The notes under the pieces are model-generated. The model did no database searches. It saw only the letters and a list, made by a program, of their open reading frames with translations, and was not told where the DNA came from. Shown here one piece after another: positions 1 to 9,416 of a stretch of DNA of 64,000 bases. This DNA comes from Thiomicrorhabdus indica (GTDB lineage: Bacteria > Pseudomonadota > Gammaproteobacteria > Thiomicrospirales > Thiomicrospiraceae). The stretch's first letter is position 1; each line of letters starts with the position of its first letter. The stretch lies in NCBI RefSeq assembly GCF_004293625.1, contig NZ_CP033040.1, forward strand, positions 1,984,001 to 2,048,000, written 5' to 3'. The position numbers were made by a program, and so were the translations under genes.

Positions 1-146
1 CAAGAAAATGCTTCAAAAGACCAGAGACGAACTTTAGGCAAAGCGTAAATAAACAAACGGCTTATTTCTAGTAAAAATGGTATGAATGAAACTCCACCAC
101 AATATAACTTGCCACGTTTAATAACAAATAACCTATGCTCGCTCAA
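1..146 (-). CDS. possible partial gene running off the left edge, product unknown
   Basis: The minus strand is open from a TAA stop just right of position 179 to the window edge, about 59 codons. The peptide has a believable composition, with hydrophobic and basic segments. No ATG is available. A TTG at 146 has a weak GGA four bases upstream, and another TTG lies at 179. I do not recognise the family and cannot exclude a chance open frame. It would diverge from the PilZ gene at 243, leaving a short shared promoter region. Confidence 0.35.
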   Translation of the reverse strand, partial: MSEHRLFVIKRGKLYCGGVSFIPFLLEISRLFIYALPKVRLWSFEAFS

Positions 147-242
147 GATATCCGCAATGTTTGAACTCCAAACCGACAATTATTCTATAAACTAGGCGTA
201 CAAATTGCTTGTTTCAAGAACCATTGAAAATTAGAGAAAACT

Positions 243-827
243 ATGAAAAACCAAGAACAGCGTTTATATTTCCGTATTGATACCGTTCTCCCTTGTAGCT
301 TCCGCATTATTAGTAGTGAAGACGCCAAGAGCCATGAGCTACCGAAATCAGCCGATAACAAATTCATTGAAGAATATTTCATGAAAAACTTGGCGGATCT
401 TGATCAGCAAATTAACGAATCTATTGCTCAAATCAATGAAAAGAGCTCTGTACTTGCTACAGCTTTGAATGCCATTAACAGCAAACTAAACTTTATCATG
501 CAAACTTTAGAGGAATCTCAGTTAAGTCGTGCAATTCCTCTTCGAGTGGTAAACATCAGCGGTAACGGCATTGCGCTGCATATGAACGAAGATGTGTCAC
601 TCACTGATAAAGTAGATATGCTCATCAAACCATTACACAATGAACCTCCAATTCTTGTTCGTTGTGATGTGGTGAATATAAAACGCAAAAACGATGATGG
701 TGAAACCAAAGAAGTTTCTCTAAGCTTCCAAAGCATGGCTGTTGAAGACCGTCGAAAACTGATTTTCTTTATCCAATCAAAAGAAATCGAAGCCGCACAA
801 AAAGAGCGCGAAAAAAAGTATCCATAA
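243..827 (+). CDS. PilZ-domain protein, probable c-di-GMP receptor
   Basis: This 194-residue soluble protein carries both halves of a PilZ c-di-GMP binding signature. An RxxxR motif (RLYFR) lies at residues 7-11 and an NxSxxG motif (NISGNG) at 104-109. Between them sits an inserted, probably helical stretch at about 40-92, so the two binding elements are unusually far apart. The C terminus is charged and helical. PilZ proteins typically relay c-di-GMP levels to motility or surface functions. The large GGDEF-EAL gene follows 156 bases downstream on the same strand, and the window also holds a second GGDEF-EAL protein. The start follows an AGAGAAA ribosome site. Binding of c-di-GMP is inferred from the motifs only. 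Confidence 0.75.
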   Translation: MKNQEQRLYFRIDTVLPCSFRIISSEDAKSHELPKSADNKFIEEYFMKNLADLDQQINESIAQINEKSSVLATALNAINSKLNFIMQTLEESQLSRAIPLRVVNISGNGIALHMNEDVSLTDKVDMLIKPLHNEPPILVRCDVVNIKRKNDDGETKEVSLSFQSMAVEDRRKLIFFIQSKEIEAAQKEREKKYP

Positions 828-983
828 CTCCCCTTCAGTTAGGCTGAACTAAAAAACTAGTTGCAAAAAACAATCGCTAAAACACATAAAGTTGATTAGG
901 AACTAGTTTTAATTTAGTAGCACGTAATCGATATAACTTTTTGTTAAATTAGCGACTTTAGACTTTAAACTCTTTGGTGTTCA

Positions 984-3900
984 ATGTTTCTTCGCGCTAT
1001 TCTCAATGTTTTGGCTTTTGCCACCACTCTGACGTTTGCCACTCAGGCAACAGTGGCCTTTGCAAAAGAGAAAATCTATCTAGGCTTTTACGCACACCAA
1101 TCGAAAGAAACGATTGAACAACAATATGAACCTTTTTTTAAGTACCTTTCTGATTCACTGCCTAATCATACGATTATTCCACGTATTTTAGATGCTGAAC
1201 ACCTAAAGCAAGCGGTTCGTAATAATCAAATCAATTTATTATTCATTAACCCAAACCTTTACCTAGAACTTCGACATGAGATGCCGTTAAATGGCGTGAT
1301 TGCAACCGTTCAAAGAAAACACCTTGGCAAAGAATTATGTTGTCTTGGAGGGGTTATTTTCACTCGAACCAAGAATTCGAAGATAAATTCACTTAAAGAC
1401 TTAGAAAAAAGTAAAGTTGCTGTTCCCTCATTTTCAAACACAGGTGCTTACCGCGTCCCTCTCTACGAACTCCACAAAAATAATATAAATTATGAAAATA
1501 TCGACTTTATCAAAGTGGGAGATAACGATTCGGTAATAGAAGCCGTAATGTCTAATCAAGTCGATGCTGGGTTTATTAGAACCGGCATTCTTGAACAATG
1601 GTCTGCATCCAATCAGCTGGATATTGCCGATATCAAAGTCCTCAACTTACAAAAACAGTCAAAATTTCCACAAATTCTCTCAACCGGACTTTACCCAGAA
1701 TGGCCGTTTATCATAATGCCTAACTTGGATGATGACCTAAAACGAGATATTGCCGTTGCTCTGTTTTCACTTCGTATAGATCACCCTGCTGCAATACAAG
1801 CAAACATCAGTGGATTTATTGCACCCCGAGACTATAAACCATTAGAGAACCTTCTCATTGAACTCAGGCTTCCCCCATATGATGTTCTGCCAAAACTATC
1901 ATTGAATGAATTAATTGATCAAAATAAATACACGTTTATTGGTTTTAGCACATTATTTTTACTGGTTTTAGTAACACTCACTCTCTCCGAACGCTATCGA
2001 AGTCGTTTAAAGCTGCATGCTGCTCGATTAAAAAAACAATCAGAAGTGGATCAAATCCTTCTACAAATGCCATCAAGCCTTGACAGAATGAGTGAACAAG
2101 AATTTTTGGATGATTTATGCGAAAAAATCGAACACTTAACGAATAGCACAGCAAGTTTTTTGAACTTTGTCGATGAAGATAAAAATATTATTTACATAAC
2201 CGGCTTGTCGAAAGGTGCACGTGAGCAAAATGCACATTTGCAAAACACTGAAAATGAATATTCTATTGATGAAGCAGGGGTTTGGGCAGAAGCAATTCGT
2301 CAGAAAAAAGTTGTTTGTATTAATGATTATCCAAACTACGAAAACAAAAAAGGGTTACCTGACGGTCATATGGAGCTGCACCGCTTAATTAATCTGGTGG
2401 TAACTGAAAAAAATAAAACCGTTCTATTGGCGGGTATTACCGGCAAGCCGACAGATTACACAAATGAAGACACCAATATCGTTCAAATCATTGCCAACCA
2501 AGCTTGGCAATTGATTAAAGATCGCAGAACGCAAAAAGAGATTGAATCTGAACAGAAAAAATTTAACAACCTCATTCATAACCTAGGGGATCGATATGTG
2601 GTTTTCTCACACAATGGTCAACAAGGCATCCTCAACTTTATTTCAAAAAATGTCTTTAATTTATTTGGCATCCACCAGCAGGAATTAATCAATACACCTT
2701 GGTTTCAAACAATCCAGTGGAAACAGGAATCCATTAATTTAGCCAATCAAGAGCTCAAACGGCTTGCAAACATGGAAACCACTCATTCAACATTCAACAT
2801 GGAATTTCTTCACCCTAAAAAAGGCAATCGAATAATATTTATTGAACAACATGGTGTGTTTGATGATGGAAAACTAATATCCATTGATGGATTTGTCACC
2901 GACATTACTGAAGAGAATGAACAAAGAAAAAAACTCAATCAAGCAGCCTTGGTTTTTGAAAAATCTAATCAAGGAATCATTATTACAGACTCTAACAATC
3001 GTATTGTCCGCGTAAACGAACGCTTTCAAGAAATTACCGGCTACCATAGTTCGGAAATTATTGGCAAAAACCCAAGCTTCTTAGGCTCAGGTAAACAAAA
3101 TGGGCAATTCTATAAAAAACTTTGGGAAGATTTACTCAAAGATGATTATTGGCAAGGCGAATTATGGAATCGAAGAAAAACTGGAGAATTCTATATAGAA
3201 CGACTTACGATTTCTATTATTCGCAACGAAAATGGTGATATTCAACAATATCTTGGTTTAATGTCCGACATTACTCAAGAACGTACTCACCAAGAACTAT
3301 TGGAAAAAAGAGCAAACTTCGATGATCTAACCGGCTTACCTAATCGAACACTCCTTACAGACCGTGTTAACCAGAGCTTGGCTTCAGCCCATCGCCATAA
3401 CGAATATTTAGCTATTTTGTTTATTGATTTAGATGGTTTTAAAGAAATTAACGACCAGTTTGGGCACCCAGCAGGCGATTATCTCCTTCAAAGCCTTTCA
3501 CAAAGATTTTTATCAGAAGTTCGTAATGAAGACACCGTTGCACGAATTGGCGGTGACGAATTTGTTATCGTGCTCAACCGAAATGCTAATGAACATGATT
3601 TTGGAATCATCGAAAAGCGATTACTTAGTTCAGCCTCTGCTGGTGTGCCCTATCAAAGTCATTCTCTTAAAGTATCTTGTAGTATTGGAAGTGTTCATTA
3701 CCATCCTGACTATGATATTGACATCGGTTCAGAAAGACTCATTCGTCTTGCAGATCAGGCCATGTTCCAAGCCAAACAGAAAGGTAAAAATCAAATTTTT
3801 ACCCATCAATGGGAAAATAATGAATTAAAAACAGCGTTAAAAAAGGCATTTAAGAAGAAAGAATTTCATTTGTACTACCAACCCAAAGTGGATTTTAATT

Positions 3901-5009
3901 CTGAAGAACATATCTGTTTTGAAGGTCTCATTCGCTGGATCGATCCAGATAAAGGCGTTATTTCTCCAGCTGAGTTTTTACCAGCAATAACTCAATCGGG
4001 GCTAGAAATTGAACTCGGAGATTATGTTCTACAAAAAGGTTTGGCATTTATAGAAATAATGGCGCTCCAAGGGATAAACATTCACCTCAGTTTAAATATC
4101 AGCGGTTTATATTTACAGCACCATCAATTTATTGAAAAACTAGTCGTTCTTCTGGCTGCACACCCAAATATTTCACCGTCACAAATCACTCTTGAACTTT
4201 TAGAATCCTCTGCATTAGAAGATTTATCAAGAATTTCGGAACAAATCATGTTGAGCCGAAATCTTGGAGTGAAGTTTGCCATTGACGATTTCGGAACAGG
4301 TCACGCATCATTGAATTACCTCAAACACCTGCCTGTCAATGAGTTGAAGATTGACCAAGAATTTACACGCGGACTATTTGAAGATCCAAACAACTTGAGT
4401 ATCCTTGAAGCAACTAAATCTATGGCAGAAGCATTTAACTTATCAGTGATTGTTGAGGGCGTGGAAACTGAGGAACATATTGCACTGCTTATTAAATATG
4501 GCTTCAGCAAATTACAAGGCTACGGCATCGCTCGTCCTATGCCTGAAAATGAGGTGTTGGAATGGATTAAAAACTGGACGCCGTCCAACAAATTAAAAAC
4601 GATTTCTGAAGTCTCTTCTCAAGAAAAAGAAACACTCAAAGCAGAAATGATGTTGTTGTCTCACCTCAACAAAATTATTCACTTTATAGAACTACCGGCA
4701 AGTGACATTGAAAACTCAAGCCAAGAAAGTGACTCATTATTTACAACCCTCATGCTAACCACTAATGAATGTCCTTTTGGACGATGGCTAGACATTCATG
4801 CTCATAACATATTAGATGATACTACCCTTGAAGAGGTTTATTCTATTCATGAAGAGCTTCATGCACTTTACCTCGATATAATCGAAAGCAAAACGGCAAA
4901 TAACCCCCAGTCCATGCAAGAGAAAATTAACCGGATGCATCATTTGAAAGAAAGCTTAATTAACAAAATTAACCACCACTTCAAAAACGAATCCATCGTT
5001 ATTCAATAA
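984..5009 (+). CDS. membrane sensor with PhnD-like, GAF, PAS, GGDEF, EAL and CZB domains
   Basis: This 1341-residue protein starts with a signal peptide (1-27) and a periplasmic phosphate/phosphonate-binding-like domain (about 30-300). A transmembrane helix follows at about 318-336. The cytoplasmic part holds a GAF-like domain (about 355-510), two PAS domains (about 515-775), GGDEF (motif intact at 856-860), EAL and a C-terminal CZB-type zinc-binding domain (C1263 in CPFGRWL). The EAL signature reads EGL at 980-982, a substitution tolerated in some active phosphodiesterases, and the DDFGT motif is intact. It may therefore both make and break c-di-GMP, in response to a periplasmic ligand and a cytoplasmic zinc or redox cue. 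The order of input modules is unusual. Catalytic balance cannot be judged from sequence. Confidence 0.85.
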   Translation: MFLRAILNVLAFATTLTFATQATVAFAKEKIYLGFYAHQSKETIEQQYEPFFKYLSDSLPNHTIIPRILDAEHLKQAVRNNQINLLFINPNLYLELRHEMPLNGVIATVQRKHLGKELCCLGGVIFTRTKNSKINSLKDLEKSKVAVPSFSNTGAYRVPLYELHKNNINYENIDFIKVGDNDSVIEAVMSNQVDAGFIRTGILEQWSASNQLDIADIKVLNLQKQSKFPQILSTGLYPEWPFIIMPNLDDDLKRDIAVALFSLRIDHPAAIQANISGFIAPRDYKPLENLLIELRLPPYDVLPKLSLNELIDQNKYTFIGFSTLFLLVLVTLTLSERYRSRLKLHAARLKKQSEVDQILLQMPSSLDRMSEQEFLDDLCEKIEHLTNSTASFLNFVDEDKNIIYITGLSKGAREQNAHLQNTENEYSIDEAGVWAEAIRQKKVVCINDYPNYENKKGLPDGHMELHRLINLVVTEKNKTVLLAGITGKPTDYTNEDTNIVQIIANQAWQLIKDRRTQKEIESEQKKFNNLIHNLGDRYVVFSHNGQQGILNFISKNVFNLFGIHQQELINTPWFQTIQWKQESINLANQELKRLANMETTHSTFNMEFLHPKKGNRIIFIEQHGVFDDGKLISIDGFVTDITEENEQRKKLNQAALVFEKSNQGIIITDSNNRIVRVNERFQEITGYHSSEIIGKNPSFLGSGKQNGQFYKKLWEDLLKDDYWQGELWNRRKTGEFYIERLTISIIRNENGDIQQYLGLMSDITQERTHQELLEKRANFDDLTGLPNRTLLTDRVNQSLASAHRHNEYLAILFIDLDGFKEINDQFGHPAGDYLLQSLSQRFLSEVRNEDTVARIGGDEFVIVLNRNANEHDFGIIEKRLLSSASAGVPYQSHSLKVSCSIGSVHYHPDYDIDIGSERLIRLADQAMFQAKQKGKNQIFTHQWENNELKTALKKAFKKKEFHLYYQPKVDFNSEEHICFEGLIRWIDPDKGVISPAEFLPAITQSGLEIELGDYVLQKGLAFIEIMALQGINIHLSLNISGLYLQHHQFIEKLVVLLAAHPNISPSQITLELLESSALEDLSRISEQIMLSRNLGVKFAIDDFGTGHASLNYLKHLPVNELKIDQEFTRGLFEDPNNLSILEATKSMAEAFNLSVIVEGVETEEHIALLIKYGFSKLQGYGIARPMPENEVLEWIKNWTPSNKLKTISEVSSQEKETLKAEMMLLSHLNKIIHFIELPASDIENSSQESDSLFTTLMLTTNECPFGRWLDIHAHNILDDTTLEEVYSIHEELHALYLDIIESKTANNPQSMQEKINRMHHLKESLINKINHHFKNESIVIQ

Positions 5010-5029
5010 TTTAGTTAAAGAAAATAAAA

Positions 5030-5060
5030 AACGCCATCACGCTTAAAGCAGGATGGCGTT
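5030..5060 (-). terminator. Rho-independent terminator for the 5093-5377 gene
   Basis: AACGCCATC and GATGGCGTT form a perfect 9-bp stem around a 13-base loop. On the minus strand the stem is followed by a run of T. It lies between two convergent genes and serves the leftward one best. Confidence 0.8.
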
Positions 5061-5092
5061 CTATCGCTTCCAAAGAGTATCTTTCAATCCAT

Positions 5093-5377
5093 CTATGGGA
5101 ATGCATACCGCTTGTCAGTTTTCCCCTGCTTATTGCCTTTCTGCTGCTTCAACAACTGGTCTAGCTTAGCTTCCAAAGCGTGAACTTTGGACAATTCATT
5201 TTTAACAAGACTACTTTGAGCTTGATAATCCGACTTGAGGCTTTTCACAACCCTATCTTGTTTCGCGACTTTAGATTCAAGCACTCGCACCCGAGTACTA
5301 ATACTGGCAGCAAGGACTTCATTCACGCCAAATAACGCAATAAAGCAAGCAACTATAATTTTTTTTCGAGTAAACAT
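5093..5377 (-). CDS. small exported coiled-coil protein, unknown function
   Basis: The 94-residue product has a clear signal peptide (MFTRKKIIVACFIALFGVNE, cleavage near AxA at residue 23). A single heptad-rich helix follows at about 25-80, with a short basic tail. No lipobox is seen. The size and shape resemble small periplasmic coiled-coil proteins such as Lpp-like spacers, but there is no diagnostic motif. It ends at its own terminator. The gap to the FlgP-like gene holds a copy of the ACCGGCCGGT palindrome, so it is probably a separate transcript. Confidence 0.6.
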   Translation of the reverse strand: MFTRKKIIVACFIALFGVNEVLAASISTRVRVLESKVAKQDRVVKSLKSDYQAQSSLVKNELSKVHALEAKLDQLLKQQKGNKQGKTDKRYAFP

Positions 5378-5402
5378 ATTCCACTCCTAATCACGGTTTT
5401 CT

Positions 5403-5412
5403 ACCGGCCGGT
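5403..5412. repeat. ACCGGCCGGT palindrome, intergenic copy
   Basis: Single exact copy just upstream of the small coiled-coil gene and downstream of the FlgP-like gene. The flanks TA and TA extend it to a 12-bp perfect palindrome. Confidence 0.9.
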
Positions 5413-5455
5413 AAAGCTCACAAAATTGAACATTACCGTCGAAACCGAAGATCAT

Positions 5456-6118
5456 TTATCGAAGCGTACGAAAACGGTACATAGATTCAGGGTCAACGGC
5501 AACTTCTTCTTCATCGCCCGAATAAACAAACGCTTTTTCAAAGAATTCTTTGTCGACATAAACTTCAAGTACGGTTTCGTAGTTATTATCTGCCATTGGA
5601 GTCACGCTGACTAAGCGCGCGCCACGAACCACTGCATTCACTCTAGCTCTGAAGCTATCATTTTTTGCAGTCAATGTAGCAACCGACGTATTAGAGTCAA
5701 TTTTGATACCATAGATCTGTTCAGCCAATGAACGGTAAGCATCCAATTTCGAACTACGTATTGCCATTAGACGGCGTTGACCTGGCGTGTAGGCTTGATA
5801 AGTTGACTCTGCACCATAGCCAATACCGGTAATTTTTAGCAATTCCGATTTTTTAGGTTTTGGTTTTTCAACATAATGCACCTCCTTGACCACTTCTTGA
5901 TCAGGCTTTTCAGCAATTGGAGTTGATTTTGGTACTGGTTCATTGCAGCAAGGCTCATGAACGGCAACTGGCTGAGGGGCAACCATTTGAACCGCTGGTG
6001 GTGGAGAATAACGATCCTCCACAACAACATATTTAGGCTCAGAGCCCCCCATTGACGAACAACCTGCAAGCGCCAAACTTGCCATGACAGTTGAAAGAAT
6101 TAGATTTGACTTTTTCAT
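5456..6118 (-). CDS. LPP20-family outer-membrane lipoprotein, FlgP-like
   Basis: The 220-residue product starts at the ATG at 6118, which has a strong GGAGAG ribosome site; an upstream in-frame start would spoil the signal peptide. The lipobox LAGC places the lipidated cysteine at 20. A proline-rich linker follows, then an LPP20-type domain at about 95-205. That domain resembles FlgP, an outer-membrane lipoprotein needed for flagellar function in Vibrio and Campylobacter. The motA/motB pair elsewhere in the window supports a flagellated cell. No other flagellar gene adjoins it, so the FlgP role is inferred rather than shown. It is followed by an unidentified cysteine-rich lipoprotein gene on the upstream side. 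Confidence 0.7.
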   Translation of the reverse strand: MKKSNLILSTVMASLALAGCSSMGGSEPKYVVVEDRYSPPPAVQMVAPQPVAVHEPCCNEPVPKSTPIAEKPDQEVVKEVHYVEKPKPKKSELLKITGIGYGAESTYQAYTPGQRRLMAIRSSKLDAYRSLAEQIYGIKIDSNTSVATLTAKNDSFRARVNAVVRGARLVSVTPMADNNYETVLEVYVDKEFFEKAFVYSGDEEEVAVDPESMYRFRTLR

Positions 6119-6143
6119 GGTCTCTCTCCTCAATATAAATCGT

Positions 6144-6449
6144 TTAACGACAACCTGAAACACGTGCTTGACAAGTCGGCACTGCTTTAACTGGCTTCGC
6201 ACATCTCATGTCAGTCAGGTAATAGTTATGACAAGTTTGAAAATGTGTTGGCATAATGCAAGTTGAGTAATAATCTGGCTTTCGAATATAAGTCCGATTA
6301 ACCACTCCTGACATTTCCACCGCTTCATAAACCTTCGCTTTTGCCCAAGGAATTGGACGCTGTTCATAAGGCTTAGAACAGCCATTTAAGATGGCAACGC
6401 CTAACAAGACGCTTACCAAAGTAATCCGTTTTAATGTTGATTGGTTCAT
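6144..6449 (-). CDS. small cysteine-rich lipoprotein, unknown function
   Basis: From the ATG at 6449 the product is 101 residues, beginning with a signal sequence and the lipobox ILNGC (lipid cysteine at 24). A longer in-frame start exists but would bury the signal peptide. The mature part has five further cysteines, two of them in the run STCIMPTHFQTC, suggesting disulfides in the periplasm. It lies only 25 bases upstream of the FlgP-like lipoprotein gene, so the two are probably co-transcribed. No family is recognised. Confidence 0.6.
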   Translation of the reverse strand: MNQSTLKRITLVSVLLGVAILNGCSKPYEQRPIPWAKAKVYEAVEMSGVVNRTYIRKPDYYSTCIMPTHFQTCHNYYLTDMRCAKPVKAVPTCQARVSGCR

Positions 6450-6513
6450 AAAATTCCCTATTCTCAATTCTTCACAGGCACTCAAGTTTTGTCATACATC
6501 ATGTTGCCTTGAA

Positions 6514-7713
6514 CTATGGATAACTTCCCTGTCCGCCTTGATCGTAGAACCCGTCATTTGGGCCATATTGATAAGCTCCATGGCCTTTATTTTTTTCCGC
6601 TTGTTTTTGTGCTTTTAATTTTTCTGATTTTTCAGCTAACATTTCTTTTTCAACCGTTTTGACACTTTTTAGCATTTGCTGTTGTTGAGTCTGTACGGCT
6701 TTAAGGCGTTTTGATAACTCATTAATTGTTTTCTGGGCCTTAATTAATTTGTAATTCACAGAACTGACCTTTTTAGTGATTTCTGAATTTATCTCAACAT
6801 TCACTTTTTGCGGCTGAACGGGGGCTGCGACCGGTGCTGGAGTTTGTACTTCTGCAACTTGCTTAGGCGCTTCTTTGTTCAACCCAAGCGGATCAATAAC
6901 ACTTTGATTAGCGACTTCAACAGCAGGCGCATGCTTCGATAAACCGGCAATATCCACCGCCAACTGTTCAATCTGAAAATTAATAGCATCGACTTTTTTC
7001 TCTAATGAGTCTGCGGCTTCTGTATTGGCCTTGGCAATTTCTGCATTCAAATCACTACTAACCTTAATCGATTCAAACAAAGTTTGGTTTTCTTCTGAAA
7101 TCCCCGCAGATGAAGCAGAAAGAGCTCCCCAAGTAGCAATTCCGATTGCGGTTAGCAGTAATACAATACTGATGGATCCAAAAATAATAATAAGTTTTTT
7201 GAGCGTATCCATTTCTTCCACCGTTAAGTCATTCGATTGTTTTGATTGCGCAGATTGTCTCTGCGCGAGTTTTCTTTCAAATTCATCGTCCGGTTCAACT
7301 TCCGGTTCTTGTTTTTTTTCTTGCAATTTATTTTCTGTCACTCCGGCAGAAGATAGCGAAGTTACGGATTCAGGGAGATCTTCCGCTGGTGCTTCTGCCA
7401 TATCTTCTACTGGAGCTTGCGTCACTTCCTCAACAGGAGGTTCCGTCACTTCTTCAGTTACTTCTTCAGGCTCAACTTCTTGAGAATTTTCTAACTCCGA
7501 ATCAATTGAATCCAAATCGAATTCGTCGACAGAGGGCTTTTCATCTGCTGGTGTTTCGTTAGAAGCCTCCTCAACTGCGTTGTCCGAATCTGAGTCTTCA
7601 ATATCCGGCACAGCATCTTCTAGATCTTCATCCACATTCCACTCTGCCTCATCAAGCAACGCATCTATGCTGTCAAGATCATTCGGATCAATAGTGTCTT
7701 CTGGGTTTGCCAC
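6514..7713 (-). CDS. acidic single-pass membrane protein with long periplasmic coiled coil
   Basis: I place the start at the GTG at 7713, which has a GAGGT ribosome site five bases upstream; a GTG four codons earlier lacks one. The roughly 399-residue product has a very acidic cytoplasmic N terminus with repeated LDSID and EEVTE-like units. One membrane helix lies at about 173-197, and a coiled-coil region runs to about 375. The tail is rich in glycine, tyrosine and glutamine. The topology recalls FimV- or TonB-like scaffold proteins, but no catalytic or peptidoglycan-binding motif is visible. It precedes the two lipoprotein genes on the same strand with a gap of 64 bases, so it may belong to the same unit. 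Function unknown. Confidence 0.6.
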   Translation of the reverse strand: MANPEDTIDPNDLDSIDALLDEAEWNVDEDLEDAVPDIEDSDSDNAVEEASNETPADEKPSVDEFDLDSIDSELENSQEVEPEEVTEEVTEPPVEEVTQAPVEDMAEAPAEDLPESVTSLSSAGVTENKLQEKKQEPEVEPDDEFERKLAQRQSAQSKQSNDLTVEEMDTLKKLIIIFGSISIVLLLTAIGIATWGALSASSAGISEENQTLFESIKVSSDLNAEIAKANTEAADSLEKKVDAINFQIEQLAVDIAGLSKHAPAVEVANQSVIDPLGLNKEAPKQVAEVQTPAPVAAPVQPQKVNVEINSEITKKVSSVNYKLIKAQKTINELSKRLKAVQTQQQQMLKSVKTVEKEMLAEKSEKLKAQKQAEKNKGHGAYQYGPNDGFYDQGGQGSYP

Positions 7714-7889
7714 TGGCGACCTCACAAGAATGGGTTAGAAAAAAATCGGCTGCAAGTTAAGCCTTTCACAAAACACAGGAATTCTACTAAAAGCCTTATT
7801 GCCGCTTCGAGTATGGTTTGTGGGTATTTTGGCAAAATGCCATAAGCACTAACGGCAAGAGATGGGAATAGTTAAATTAAAACGATTAT

Positions 7890-9371
7890 TTATCGCGATT
7901 CAACTGGCAATATTTCTTGTTTATCTAACCAATACATCGATGGTAATAAATAAAACCGACCATCTCTATTTGCTTCAACTTGTCCGTTTTCGGTCATTAA
8001 CAACCAATCTTTCTGAGATAAGAACTCAGCTTGATTGACTATTTCTACCGCCACCTGACCTAAAGCATAAAAAATGCCAGTTTCAAAATTATCCTCAATC
8101 GCTTGATCTAAATACGATTGATACAGATACTGAGGAAGCAACCCCATTGTGGATTGCCAACTATGAAGATAAAGATTTAAATCTCGAACCTGAATCGTTC
8201 GCGAAGGAAGCCAAATGTGTTCCACTTGACCTAAACCATGAAATTTAAGCAAAGGCGCCACTTGAATCGACTTTGCAGGAGCTGCAAGACTAATGACAAC
8301 CTGGATATCTTGGCGAGCCCGACGCTCAGCCTCAATCGGCTGGCGAACAATACGCTGTAAAACAGTAGCTCGATTTTCAGAGTTCGAAACACCACTGGCT
8401 TCTGAAAAACTTTGACTAAAGTTATTACCAATGGTGTAAGACATTAATTGGCTATTTGGCGAATAGTTTTGCCATTGAATCGCCAAATCATCAGCAAGTT
8501 CTTTGGCTTTTTTTGTATCGTCCATGAGCACAACAGCATGCTCATATTGGTGATCAGCTAAATACTTTGCCAACTTTCTGACACTACCTAAAGAACTTGG
8601 CGAAAGCGCTTTTTCATACGAAAAGAGTGTTTGCTCAACATCGTTAAAATACAACGTCGGAATTCCGGTATCGAGTCGATGCCAATCATCAATTATCTCT
8701 TTTTGCAAAGGCCCGAAAATAAACGAGGGATTTGAACTTCTTAAGGCTTCCCAGAGCCTAAAAACATTGGGATACGCCATGGTATCAAAGCGGACAATCC
8801 GACCTTGATAGCCATAAATTTGTAAAGCCTGATTTAGGCTTGAGAACAATTGTTGACTAACATTGGTATATTTCCCAGTGAACGGCAAAACGACGGCAAC
8901 AACCGCATTTGGATCCGACATTGGAAACTCAAAGGCTTGTTGAAGCCCGAAAAACTGTAAGATTTGGTTTGGTTGAAATGCATTCAATTGTCCTTTCAAT
9001 TCATTAAACCGCTCTTGAAATCCTGGAGGAAGCTGAAAACCCTCCAGTTCTTCAAGGTAGTTCTGCAAGCCTTTTAAATCGCTATTCTGAAGTGCTAGTT
9101 CCGCTTTCAACATCAAGATTTCAAGATCAATTTGATTGATTTGTTGCTGAAGTTCAGTTTTATTATTTTCAGAACGAGAATCTTCAGAATGTGCTGAATT
9201 TTTACGACTTGCGGACGAGTCTTCTTCCGTCGGCTCCCCAAAAATAAAAACGGGAGTTTCTTCCATCCATTCAAAGGCAAATGTTGCCGGTGATAAACAA
9301 AGGCTTGCCACACCTAGCCCTATTACATTCAAGGTTTTAACCCAGTTTTTCCATAGCCGCTTACTAGACAT
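7890..9371 (-). CDS. LppC/LpoA-family penicillin-binding-protein activator-like protein
   Basis: The 493-residue product has a signal peptide (1-32, ending TFA). A short coiled-coil linker follows, then a periplasmic-binding-protein fold from about 150. The segment DIQVVISLAAPAKSIQVAPL matches the style of LpoA C-terminal domains, which activate PBP1A during peptidoglycan synthesis. Family members are usually outer-membrane lipoproteins. Here the only early cysteine sits in ASLC, with leucine at -1, which is not an acceptable lipobox. The protein is therefore probably soluble in the periplasm or anchored differently. It also lacks most of the long N-terminal TPR domain of E. coli LpoA. It follows pepN after 45 bases on the same strand. 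Confidence 0.65.
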   Translation of the reverse strand: MSSKRLWKNWVKTLNVIGLGVASLCLSPATFAFEWMEETPVFIFGEPTEEDSSASRKNSAHSEDSRSENNKTELQQQINQIDLEILMLKAELALQNSDLKGLQNYLEELEGFQLPPGFQERFNELKGQLNAFQPNQILQFFGLQQAFEFPMSDPNAVVAVVLPFTGKYTNVSQQLFSSLNQALQIYGYQGRIVRFDTMAYPNVFRLWEALRSSNPSFIFGPLQKEIIDDWHRLDTGIPTLYFNDVEQTLFSYEKALSPSSLGSVRKLAKYLADHQYEHAVVLMDDTKKAKELADDLAIQWQNYSPNSQLMSYTIGNNFSQSFSEASGVSNSENRATVLQRIVRQPIEAERRARQDIQVVISLAAPAKSIQVAPLLKFHGLGQVEHIWLPSRTIQVRDLNLYLHSWQSTMGLLPQYLYQSYLDQAIEDNFETGIFYALGQVAVEIVNQAEFLSQKDWLLMTENGQVEANRDGRFYLLPSMYWLDKQEILPVESR

Positions 9372-9416
9372 AATCTGACCTTTACCTAAAATCGATGAAA
9401 TCGAAATAACTGAGCA

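Noticed and set aside
1-48. Short plus-strand frame ending in TAA at the left edge
   Set aside because: Only 15 codons and the opposite strand is open for longer, so it gives no support for a gene end.
3433-3828. 131-codon frame on the plus strand inside the GGDEF region
   Set aside because: It overlaps a well-supported catalytic domain in another frame and has no protein-like motif.
7025-7483. 152-codon plus-strand frame rich in Ser and Thr
   Set aside because: It is the antisense of the acidic repeats of the membrane protein; composition explains the open frame.
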